From Pikeienuella piscinae (GTDB lineage Bacteria > Pseudomonadota > Alphaproteobacteria > Rhodobacterales > Rhodobacteraceae), in NCBI RefSeq assembly GCF_011044155.1, contig NZ_CP049056.1, positions 1,488,001 through 1,552,000 of the forward strand: a DNA stretch of 64,000 nt, written 5' to 3'. Below are positions 26,576 to 34,207 of this stretch, in pieces. How positions within the stretch are numbered: the first letter of the stretch is position 1; every line of letters starts with the position of its first letter. The position numbers and the translations under genes were made by a program. Under the pieces are notes generated by a model. That model did not search any database. It saw only the letters and a program-made list of their open reading frames with translations, and had not been told where the DNA came from.

Positions 26576-27382
26576 ATGCGGGATTTCGAAGGGCGCATCG
26601 CGCTCGTCACCGGCTCGGCCACCGGTCTTGGCCGCTCGATGGCGGTGAAACTGGCGGAGCGCGGCGCAACGGTGATCGTAAACTATTCGCGAAGCAAGAG
26701 CGACGCCGAGGAGACCGCGACCGAGATCGGCGCGGCCGGCGCGCAATCCGTCGTCGTCAAGGCCGACGTCTCGTCACCGGAAGGGTGCGCCGCGCTCCGC
26801 GACGCCGCCACGGCGTTCGGCCGCCTCGACATCCTGATCAACAATGCCGGCATCACGCGCCACGCCCGCGACCATGGCGATCTCGACGCGCTCTCGAAGA
26901 ACGACTTCATGGACCTCTACGCGGTCAATGTCGTCGGCCCCTATCTGGCGATGCAGGCGCTGAAACCGCTTCTTCAGAAGGCGCATGAGGCCTCCGGGCG
27001 GGCGAGCGCGGTCCTAAACACCTCCTCCATCGCCGGCACCACCGGCATCGGCTCTTCGGTCGCCTACGCCGCCTCGAAGGGGGCGCTGAACACGATGACG
27101 CTCAGCCTCGCCCGCGGACTTGCGCCCGCGATCCGGGTCAATTCGGTCTGCCCCGGATTCATCGGCACCCGCTGGTTCAAGAACGCGATGGACGAAGAGG
27201 CGTTCGCCAAGACCGTGAAAAGCGTCGAGGCGACAACGCCGCTGAATGTCGCCTCCGGCCCCGACGATATCGCCGATTCCGCGCTTTTTCTGGTCTCGGA
27301 CGCCGCCCGCCACGTCACCGGCGAGCTTCTTCATGTCGACGCTGGCCTTCATCTCGGCTTTTCGCCCCTGGCGGCGCGATAG
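26576..27382 (+). CDS. SDR-family oxidoreductase
   Basis: The 268-residue protein is a classical short-chain dehydrogenase/reductase: cofactor motif TGSATGLG (residues 12-19), NNAG, the catalytic Ser in LNTSSIAG, and YAASK. Arg/Ser after the second strand (NYSRSKS) suggests NADP(H). The C-terminus has VTGELLHVDAGLHLG. AAGGAACGC precedes the ATG. It follows the amidase by 49 bp in the same direction and may be in the same operon, perhaps oxidising a product of the two hydrolases; this is a guess. Confidence 0.9.
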   Translation: MRDFEGRIALVTGSATGLGRSMAVKLAERGATVIVNYSRSKSDAEETATEIGAAGAQSVVVKADVSSPEGCAALRDAATAFGRLDILINNAGITRHARDHGDLDALSKNDFMDLYAVNVVGPYLAMQALKPLLQKAHEASGRASAVLNTSSIAGTTGIGSSVAYAASKGALNTMTLSLARGLAPAIRVNSVCPGFIGTRWFKNAMDEEAFAKTVKSVEATTPLNVASGPDDIADSALFLVSDAARHVTGELLHVDAGLHLGFSPLAAR

Positions 27383-27426
27383 GCTGATATTGAGACGCCC
27401 CGACGATCCATAGCGGAGCAGGACCC

Positions 27427-28275
27427 TTGAGCCAGAGTTCGAACATCGGCGCCGTCGAGAGCTTTTATGAAACACACCCGATCAGTGAAAAGCAGATACG
27501 CGACAAGCTGAAGGCCGAAGGCGTGGACCTCAGCCGCCTGACCGAGGACATCCTGCAATCTCACGATCAGGACCATTTCGGCGGAACCGGCGCGAATGAC
27601 ATTCTGGCCGCCCGCGCCGACATCGACGAAGGCGTCGGCGTTCTCGACGTCTGTTCCGGCCTCGGCGGCCCAGCGCGTTATCTCGCGCAAAACTACGATT
27701 GCCGCGTCACCGGCGTCGATCTGACCGAAAGCCGCGTCGAGGGCGCGCGAAGGCTGACTGCGCTGACCGGTCTCGACGACAGGGCGAACTTCGTCTCCGG
27801 CGACGCTCTGGCGCTGCCGTTCGAAGACCGGCGCTTCGATGTGGTGATCGCACAGGAGGCGTTCTGCCATATTCCGAATAAGCCAAGGCTGGTCGCCGAA
27901 TGCGCGCGCGTCCTGAAACCGGGCGGCCGCATCGCCTTCACCGACATCCTTGCGACCGACACGACGGCGGAGGCGACGCGCGTCCGGCTCACCCGTGAGA
28001 TGGCGTTCAATGAGCTGGGCTCGTTCGCCCTCTATCGCTCGCTCCTCGAGGACTCGGGCTGCGCCGTCGTCCAGGTTGACGATCTCGGCCGCGAATGGAC
28101 GAAAATTCTCGTGGACCGCCTGGCGATGTATCGCAGCCTGAAGGACCAGACGATCGAAAGGTTCGGCGCCGCGCATTTCGAGACATGGGACCGCGCTTAC
28201 AGTTTCTTCGTGGCGCAATACGCGACCGGGGAGTTGAGCGGCGGCCGCTTCCTCGCGCGGCGCGTGGCCAACTGA
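27427..28275 (+). CDS. Class I SAM methyltransferase (sarcosine/dimethylglycine-methyltransferase-like)
   Basis: The 282-residue product starts with TTG at 27427 (MSQSSNIGAVESFYETHP); no ATG is available before conserved sequence. HDQDHFGGTGANDILA precedes the SAM motif VLDVCSGLGGPARYLA, then VTGVDLT, and FDVVIAQEAFCHIPNK in the catalytic core. This arrangement resembles N-methyltransferases such as the second enzyme of glycine-betaine synthesis, and also related plant-type and quinone methyltransferases, so the substrate stays open. A perfect-looking hairpin begins directly after the stop codon. Confidence 0.78.
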   Translation: MSQSSNIGAVESFYETHPISEKQIRDKLKAEGVDLSRLTEDILQSHDQDHFGGTGANDILAARADIDEGVGVLDVCSGLGGPARYLAQNYDCRVTGVDLTESRVEGARRLTALTGLDDRANFVSGDALALPFEDRRFDVVIAQEAFCHIPNKPRLVAECARVLKPGGRIAFTDILATDTTAEATRVRLTREMAFNELGSFALYRSLLEDSGCAVVQVDDLGREWTKILVDRLAMYRSLKDQTIERFGAAHFETWDRAYSFFVAQYATGELSGGRFLARRVAN

Positions 28276-28307
28276 GGGTTTTCGTCGTCCCGTTGTGACG
28301 AAAGCCC
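28276..28307 (+). terminator. Strong hairpin immediately after the methyltransferase stop
   Basis: GGGTTTTCGTC (28276-28286) pairs with GACGAAAGCCC (28297-28307), 11 bp with one G-T wobble, around a 10-nt loop. It begins one base after the TGA and separates this gene from the peroxiredoxin gene. The sequence after it (TACTCGAC) is not T-rich. Confidence 0.6.
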
Positions 28308-28371
28308 TACTCGACAGCCGGCGGCGACGTTACTAGATATCGCACATCACAGCAATTCCGGGAGACGCAGC

Positions 28372-29028
28372 ATGACACTTCGCATCGGCGACACAGCGCC
28401 CGATTTCCAGGCAGAGACCACGGAAGGGCCGATCAGCTTTCACGACTGGATCGGCGACAGCTGGGCGCTGCTCTTCTCGCACCCGAAGGATTTCACCCCG
28501 GTCTGCACCACCGAGCTCGGCAGCCTCGCCAACATGAAGCCCGAGTTCGACAGCCGCAACGTCAAGCTGATGGGGCTTTCGGTCGATCCGGTCGAGAACC
28601 ATGTCAAATGGGGCGAGGATATCGCGGATGTTTGCGGCCGCGCGCCCAACTACCCGATGATCGGCGACACCGACCTGAAGGTCGCGAAGCTCTACAACAT
28701 GCTGCCGGCTTCGGCGGGCGAGACCTCCGAGGGCCGCACCCCGGCCGACAACGCCACGGTCCGCACCGTCTATGTGATCAACCCTGACAAGAAGATCATG
28801 CTGATGCTGGTCTATCCGATGGGCACCGGGCGGAACTTCCAGGAAATCCTGCGGGTGATCGATTCCATGCAGCTCACCGCCAGCCACAAGGTCACGACAC
28901 CGGCGGACTGGAAACAGGGTGAGGATGTGATCATCGCCCCGGTCGTCTCCAATGACGACGCGGAAAAGATGTTCCCCGGTTACAAGACCGTGAAGCCCTA
29001 CCTGCGGACCACGCCGCAGCCGAAGTAA
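28372..29028 (+). CDS. 1-Cys peroxiredoxin (Prx6 type)
   Basis: The 218-residue enzyme reduces hydrogen peroxide and alkyl hydroperoxides. The peroxidatic Cys45 is in DFTPVCTTELG, with supporting Pro and Thr. The length and the C-terminal extension after VIDSMQLTA (WKQGEDVIIAPVVSNDDA) are those of the Prx6 class, which usually lacks a resolving cysteine in that part. It is cytosolic. GGGAGACGCAGC precedes the ATG. It ends 7 bp before the convergent hydrolase gene. Confidence 0.94.
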   Translation: MTLRIGDTAPDFQAETTEGPISFHDWIGDSWALLFSHPKDFTPVCTTELGSLANMKPEFDSRNVKLMGLSVDPVENHVKWGEDIADVCGRAPNYPMIGDTDLKVAKLYNMLPASAGETSEGRTPADNATVRTVYVINPDKKIMLMLVYPMGTGRNFQEILRVIDSMQLTASHKVTTPADWKQGEDVIIAPVVSNDDAEKMFPGYKTVKPYLRTTPQPK

Positions 29029-29035
29029 GCGCGGA

Positions 29036-29953
29036 TCAGCCTTCGGTGATCCGCGCGCGGATGAAGGCGCCGGCCCGGGCCAGCGCCTTGTCCGCCTCCG
29101 GCGCGTAGCCGCAGAAGATCTGCCATGCATGCGGCGCGCTCTGGAACCATTCCAGCCGAACCTCGCCGCCTGCGGCGCGGAGCTTTTCGGCCATCGTCGC
29201 CGCCTCGTCCTCGAGCAATTCGATCCGGCTCGCCTGGATCAGCACCGGCGGCGGCGCCGGGATGGCCGCCAGCAGCGGCGAGGCGGTCGGCGCGCCGGCA
29301 TCCGCGGCGGAGACGTAATAATCGCGCGTCTCCGCAATCCTCGAAGCCGGCAACATCGGGTCCGAGCGCGCGTTCCGCTTGAGGCTCTTCTGGCTCAGCG
29401 TAAGATCCACCCAGGGCGAAAAGGCCGCGATGCAGGCAGGGTCCGGCAGCCCCGCCTCGCGCGCCGCGAGAAGCGTGGCGAAGGCGAGCCCACCCCCCGC
29501 GCTATCGCCGGCGAAGGCGATGCGCCGCGCCTTGTATCCGCATTCCAGCAGGTTCCGATAGCAGGCCAGCGCGTCCTCCACGGCGCAGGGCCAGCGGTTT
29601 TCCGGCGCCAGCCGATACGCCGGCGCGAGCGCCCGCGCCCCGGCATGACCGGCGAGCGTGGCGACGAGATGGCGATGCGTGGCCGGCGAGCCCATCAGAT
29701 AGGCGCCGCCATGCAGATAGAGGACCACCGCGCGCCGGTCCGGCCGGCCCCGGCTGACCCATTCAATCGGGATCGGGCCTGCCGGCCCCTCGATGCGGCC
29801 GTCGATCATGTTCGCGCCCGCCGGCATCCGGAAAAGCCGTTCCGCCGTCGTCTCGAAACCCGCCCTGACCGCTTTCGGGTCCCGTGTCCGCGCGAGGCGC
29901 GGTTTCTCCACCAGCCGCAAGTAGAGCGATATCGCGGCGAGGCGGAGCGACAT
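29036..29953 (-). CDS. Alpha/beta hydrolase of the hormone-sensitive-lipase family
   Basis: The 305-residue protein has the oxyanion motif LYLHGGAYLMGS and the nucleophile elbow GDSAGGG, with FSPWVDLTLS, a late acidic stretch and the catalytic His in APHAWQ. These mark the HSL / acetyl-hydrolase group acting on small esters. The chosen ATG at 29953 overlaps the gshB stop (ATGA); the frame is open upstream but lies over gshB. No signal peptide. The physiological substrate is unknown. Confidence 0.87.
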   Translation of the reverse strand: MSLRLAAISLYLRLVEKPRLARTRDPKAVRAGFETTAERLFRMPAGANMIDGRIEGPAGPIPIEWVSRGRPDRRAVVLYLHGGAYLMGSPATHRHLVATLAGHAGARALAPAYRLAPENRWPCAVEDALACYRNLLECGYKARRIAFAGDSAGGGLAFATLLAAREAGLPDPACIAAFSPWVDLTLSQKSLKRNARSDPMLPASRIAETRDYYVSAADAGAPTASPLLAAIPAPPPVLIQASRIELLEDEAATMAEKLRAAGGEVRLEWFQSAPHAWQIFCGYAPEADKALARAGAFIRARITEG

Positions 29954-30912
29954 CAGCCGGCGCCGGCGCCCTCGGCGCGCCGCCTCTCGATGGCGTCCCA
30001 GATCAGCCCGGCGATATTGATCCCGTCGAAGCGCTGTAGCTCCTGTATGCCGGTCGGCGAGGTGACGTTGATCTCGGTCAGCAGGCCGCCGATCACGTCG
30101 ATGCCGACGAAGATCAGCCCCCGCTCCCGCAGGAGCGGGCCGATCCTGGCGCATATCTCGCGGTCGCGGTCATCCATCGCGATCTTCTCTGCCCGCCCGC
30201 CGACATGCATATTGGAGCGGGTCTCGCCCTTGAGCGGCACGCGGTTGATCGCGCCCACGGCCTCGCCGTCCACCAGGATCACCCGCTTGTCGCCTTCGCT
30301 GACTGCAGGCAGGAACTTCTGCGCGATCAGCGGCTCGCGGTTGATCCCCGTGAACAATTCGTGCAGCGCGTTGAGATTGCTGTCGCCACCCTTGAGCTTG
30401 AACACCCCGGCCCCGCCATTCCCGTAGAGCGGCTTCAGAATCATGTCGCCATGCCGCTCGCGAAAGGCGCGGATATGGCTGAGGTTGCGGGCGATCATCG
30501 TCGGCGGCGAAAGATCGGCAAAATCCAGCACCAGCAGCTTTTCCGGGCAGTTCCGGACCCAGAACGGGTCATTCACCACCAACGTCTTCGGATGAATCCG
30601 CTCCAGGATATGGGTATTGGTGATGTAGCTCATATCGAAAGGCGGGTCCTGACGAAGCAGCACCACGTCCACCTTCGACAGATCGCGGGTCTCCGGCGCG
30701 CCGAGGGAGAAGTGATCGCCGCGCTTCCTGCGCACCGTCATCGGCCAACCCGAGGCGATCACCTTCCCCTCGTCGAGCGCCAGATCCTCGACATGGTAAT
30801 AGAAGAGCGTGTGGCCCCGCGCCGCCGCCTCCTCGGCCAGTTGAAAGGTGCTGTCGGCGTCGATATCGACCTTGTCGATCGGGTCCATCTGTATGGCGAC
30901 GGTCAGGCTCAT
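29953..30912 (-). CDS. gshB: Glutathione synthetase
   Basis: The 319-residue ATP-grasp enzyme joins gamma-glutamylcysteine and glycine. It begins [20 protein letters not shown], the standard prokaryotic GSHase start. It has [30 protein letters not shown] (ATP-grasp lysines and glycine loop), [11 protein letters not shown] and [20 protein letters not shown] longer frame to 30969 exists without family similarity. gshA is not in the window. The order BON-gshB-hydrolase on one strand suggests cotranscription. Confidence 0.96.
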   Translation of the reverse strand: MSLTVAIQMDPIDKVDIDADSTFQLAEEAAARGHTLFYYHVEDLALDEGKVIASGWPMTVRRKRGDHFSLGAPETRDLSKVDVVLLRQDPPFDMSYITNTHILERIHPKTLVVNDPFWVRNCPEKLLVLDFADLSPPTMIARNLSHIRAFRERHGDMILKPLYGNGGAGVFKLKGGDSNLNALHELFTGINREPLIAQKFLPAVSEGDKRVILVDGEAVGAINRVPLKGETRSNMHVGGRAEKIAMDDRDREICARIGPLLRERGLIFVGIDVIGGLLTEINVTSPTGIQELQRFDGINIAGLIWDAIERRRAEGAGAG

Positions 30913-30943
30913 CTGGGTTCCCCCGAAAGCGGCGGCGGATGTC

Positions 30944-31558
30944 TCAGCCGACAGCCCGGCGCGCGTCATGTTTGGTCAGCACATGACTGACCACTTCCTT
31001 CACGCCGTCAATCCGGCTGGCGAGATTCAGGACCCGTGAGAGTTCCGCCGCGTTCCGCGCGACGCCGATCACATGGACGACGCCGTTCACCGTCTCAACA
31101 TTGTAGTTCACCCCGGAGATCTGCGTGTCCGCGAGAATCTCCGCCCGAAGCTGGGTGCTTATCCAGAGGTCGCTACCGTAGCTCATCAGCCCGGGATCCT
31201 CCTCCACGGTGATTTCGTTCACCAGTTCGGTGACGTCGGGCGTCGACCAGACCAGTTCCGCCGCGCGGATGCTTTCTTCCTGCCGCGGAACTGAGCCCGT
31301 CAGAAGGACGCGCCCCTCCACCACCTCGGTCGAAATGTCTGCGAAGAGGCCATAATCCTCGTTGAGGAACTTGTTGTTGATCGTCAGCTGGATTTCGGTG
31401 TCTGTCAGCGCCTGTCGCGTCGATCGCTCCTGCGCAACCGACACGCCGGTCGTCGCCAGAGCGCCGCCGACCAAGGTCGCCGCCACGCAGCCGGAGAGAC
31501 TCGTAGCCGCCAGAAGCGCGACGCCTGCGGCGCGCGCGAACGCAATATCTTTGCCCAT
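30944..31558 (-). CDS. BON-domain outer-membrane lipoprotein (DolP/YraP-like)
   Basis: The 204-residue protein has a signal peptide with lipobox LSGC (Cys near residue 24) followed by two BON domains, each with the pattern V.G.V.L.G.V ([12 protein letters not shown] and [12 protein letters not shown]). E. coli DolP (YraP) has the same layout, sits at the outer membrane and helps envelope integrity. It is downstream of rsmI-yraN, as yraP is near yraN in many proteobacteria, which supports the assignment. Confidence 0.9.
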   Translation of the reverse strand: MGKDIAFARAAGVALLAATSLSGCVAATLVGGALATTGVSVAQERSTRQALTDTEIQLTINNKFLNEDYGLFADISTEVVEGRVLLTGSVPRQEESIRAAELVWSTPDVTELVNEITVEEDPGLMSYGSDLWISTQLRAEILADTQISGVNYNVETVNGVVHVIGVARNAAELSRVLNLASRIDGVKEVVSHVLTKHDARRAVG

Positions 31559-31568
31559 TTTCTCGCCT

Positions 31569-31931
31569 CTAGCCTCTGATGCGGGCGTTTCTGATTATCT
31601 CCGCCGACCCGTCCACGCCCACGAGGGCGAGGTCGAAGCGCAGCGGGATGTCGCCCGTTCCACTCTCCACCATATACGTTTCCGCCGCAGCCTCCAAGCG
31701 CCGCCATTGTCTTTCGCCGACAGGGTCTTCACCGAGCGACTTCTCGCGACGCTTCACCTCAACGAAAACGATGGTTTCAGGTTCGCGGAAAATCAGGTCG
31801 ATCTCACCCGCGGCGCAGCGCCAGCGCCGCGCGAGGAGCCCGGCGCCGGCCGCTGCGTAGAGCCGTGCGACGCTGTCCTCCGCCGCCAGCCCGGTGCGGT
31901 GGTTCAGCCCGCCCCGCCAAGCGCGGCTCAT
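31569..31931 (-). CDS. UPF0102 / YraN family protein
   Basis: The 120-residue protein shows the YraN pattern of a nuclease-like fold: GLAAEDSVARLYAAAG, then WRCAAGEIDLIF (the GEiDLi metal-site motif) and VFVEVKRR. Activity is not established in general. Its start overlaps the rsmI stop by ATGA, the usual arrangement. It is followed 10 bp later by the BON lipoprotein gene. Confidence 0.92.
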   Translation of the reverse strand: MSRAWRGGLNHRTGLAAEDSVARLYAAAGAGLLARRWRCAAGEIDLIFREPETIVFVEVKRREKSLGEDPVGERQWRRLEAAAETYMVESGTGDIPLRFDLALVGVDGSAEIIRNARIRG

Positions 31932-32866
31932 GTTTCGTCCGTCTCCGTCGTCAGCGCCAGCGCGCGGGCGTAGACCGCGCGGCGCGGCAGGCCGAGCGCG
32001 CCGGCGACCGTCGTCGCGGCGTCCCGCACCCCCATCTCGCGAAGCGCGGCGCGAAGCGCGGCGTCGGTTTCATCCGCCCCCGGCGCGCATTCCTCCGGCG
32101 GGCCGACGCAGACCACGATCTCACCCTTCGGCGCCGACCCGTCATAGTTCTCCGCGAGCGCGGCGAGCGTTCCGCGCCGCACCTCCTCGTGAAGTTTGGT
32201 CAACTCCCGACAGACCGCCGCGCGCCGCTCGCCACCGAAGACGTGCGTCATGTCGGCGAGCAGCGCCCCGAGCCGGCGCGGGCTCTCATAAAAGACCAAC
32301 GTCGCCGGCACGGCTTTCAGCGCCGCCAGATCGGCCCGCCGCGCCGCCTGCTTCGGGGCTGTGAACCCGGCGAACATGAACCGGTCGGTCGGCAGCCCGG
32401 CGACAGACAACGCCGCCAGAACGGCGGACGCCCCCGGCAGAGCGACGACCTTGAGGCCGCGCCCGATCGCCGCCTCGGCCAGCTTCCAGCCCGGATCGGC
32501 GATCAGCGGCGTGCCGGCGTCGGTGACGCAGACGACGCTCTCCCCCGCCTCGATCCGCGCCAGAATACCGGGGCGCACAGCTTCGCCGTTATGGTCGTGG
32601 TAGGCGATGAGCGGGCGCCCGGCGCGCGGAACGCCGTGGATCGACATCAGCTTCAACGCCCGACGCGTGTCTTCCGCCGCGATGGCGTCGGCGCGCGTCA
32701 GCGCGTCGAGCGCGCGCAATGTCACGTCGCCCGCCGCCCCGATCGGCGTCGCCGCCAGATAGAGCCCGGCGGGAAGCCGGTCGCGGCTGTAGATAACCGC
32801 CGGGGGCGCGCCCGAACCGGAGGTTTCACCCGCAGGCCCGCGTTTACTTTGTTTTGTCCGGGCCAT
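31928..32866 (-). CDS. rsmI: 16S rRNA (cytidine-1402-2'-O)-methyltransferase
   Basis: The 312-residue enzyme methylates C1402 at the ribosomal decoding centre. Family features are GLYLAATPIGAAGDVTLRAL near residue 34, AEDTRRALKL, VCVTDAGTPLIADPG, ALPGASAVLAAL, FYESPRRL and CRELTKLHEEV. The N-terminal 30 residues are a basic, low-complexity tail. It diverges from the lpoA-like gene; the 73-bp gap between the starts must hold both promoters. Its stop overlaps yraN. Confidence 0.95.
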   Translation of the reverse strand: MARTKQSKRGPAGETSGSGAPPAVIYSRDRLPAGLYLAATPIGAAGDVTLRALDALTRADAIAAEDTRRALKLMSIHGVPRAGRPLIAYHDHNGEAVRPGILARIEAGESVVCVTDAGTPLIADPGWKLAEAAIGRGLKVVALPGASAVLAALSVAGLPTDRFMFAGFTAPKQAARRADLAALKAVPATLVFYESPRRLGALLADMTHVFGGERRAAVCRELTKLHEEVRRGTLAALAENYDGSAPKGEIVVCVGPPEECAPGADETDAALRAALREMGVRDAATTVAGALGLPRRAVYARALALTTETDET

Positions 32867-32939
32867 AGTCTCCTCCCGCGTCGTCGTCTCGCGTCAGGCG
32901 GTCGGCCGCCGGACCGCCTGCTGCGAGGAGACCCAGAAC

Positions 32940-34187
32940 ATGCGCCAGAGCGCAACCACCGTAGCCGATATTTTCTCACGCGCCGCGCGCACCGCGCTGC
33001 GCATCGCCACAGTGACCATCGCCGCCGGCGCCCTCGCCGCCTGCGCCTCCGCGCCGCCTTCGGCGCGCGTCTCTGATGGCGGATCGGGGGGCGGCGGGTC
33101 CTCTCGCGCCGCCGACGCGCCGACGCCGCGAGTCGATCCGAACGCACCGATCCGCATCGCGCTTCTCGCGCCGACGACCGCCGCCAGCCGGACGGCGAGC
33201 CGGATCGCGCAGGACCTGACCGCAGCGGCGCAGATCGCGCTCTCGCAGCACGGCCCCGCCAATCTCACGATGAAAGTCTACGACACCGACGGCACCACCG
33301 CCGGGGCCGCGACCGCCGCCGGCCACGCCGTGCGGGAGGGTGCGACGCTGATTCTCGGTCCGCTGACAGCCGAGTCGACCGCTTCAGCGGCGCCTGTCGC
33401 CGCCCGCGCCGGGCTGAACATGATCTCCTTCTCGAGCGACCCCAGCGTCGCTGGCGGCAATGTCTGGGTGCTCGGACAGCTGGTCGGCGACGAGATGCGC
33501 CGCGTATTCGGCTACGCCGGATCGCAGGGCGTCGGCGCCATCGCGGTGATCCACCCGAATGACCGCTATGGAAAGGCCGTAGCCGCGGCTTCGGGCGCCG
33601 CCGCGAGGGACGCCGGCGTCAGGGTCGGCCCCGTCCTCGGCTATGAGCGCAGCTTCGAAGGCATCGAAGCCGCCACCAAGGCGAACGCCGGCTCGATCCG
33701 CAGCTCCGGCGCAGATGGCGTCCTGATCGCGGATCACGGCGACGGGCTGCGCTCCACGGCGTCGTTCCTTAGCTATTACGACGTCTCCCCGCGCAGTTTC
33801 CGCTTTCTCGGGCTCAGCCGCTGGGACGACCCGAACAACGCGTCCGAGTCGCCGCTCCAGGGCGGCTGGTTCGCGGCGGCGGACCCGGCGCGACACGCCG
33901 CCTTCACGGAAAATTTCGCGATGAAGTTGAGCCGCCAGCCCTCTCCGCTCGCCACGATCGGATATGACGCCGTGGTCGCCGCCTCCGACATCCTCAAGGC
34001 GGCGAAGACGGGCGGCCCGCCCGCCTTCACAGCGGCGGCGATCTCCGCCGGCGTCCATGAAGGCGCGACCGGAACATTCCGGCTGACCGAGGACGGCCTG
34101 AACCGCCGCGCGCTCGCGGTCATGGAGATGACCGCCGATGGTCCGGCCGTGCTCGATCCGGCCCCCTTCGCCGCGCCCGGCGCCTGA
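32940..34187 (+). CDS. LpoA-like penicillin-binding-protein activator lipoprotein
   Basis: The 415-residue protein has a signal peptide with lipobox LAAC (Cys near residue 34), a Gly/Ser-rich linker, and a periplasmic-binding-protein type 1 fold (IRIALLAPTTAASRTASRIA, LILGPLTAEST, VIHPNDRYGKAVAAA). This is the C-terminal half of LpoA; the N-terminal TPR part of E. coli LpoA is absent, as is usual in alphaproteobacteria. The place opposite rsmI-yraN matches yraM(lpoA)-rsmI in other genomes. It probably stimulates peptidoglycan synthases. GAGGAG precedes the ATG. Confidence 0.85.
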   Translation: MRQSATTVADIFSRAARTALRIATVTIAAGALAACASAPPSARVSDGGSGGGGSSRAADAPTPRVDPNAPIRIALLAPTTAASRTASRIAQDLTAAAQIALSQHGPANLTMKVYDTDGTTAGAATAAGHAVREGATLILGPLTAESTASAAPVAARAGLNMISFSSDPSVAGGNVWVLGQLVGDEMRRVFGYAGSQGVGAIAVIHPNDRYGKAVAAASGAAARDAGVRVGPVLGYERSFEGIEAATKANAGSIRSSGADGVLIADHGDGLRSTASFLSYYDVSPRSFRFLGLSRWDDPNNASESPLQGGWFAAADPARHAAFTENFAMKLSRQPSPLATIGYDAVVAASDILKAAKTGGPPAFTAAAISAGVHEGATGTFRLTEDGLNRRALAVMEMTADGPAVLDPAPFAAPGA

Positions 34188-34207
34188 TACGCGCGAGGAC
34201 GGGAACG

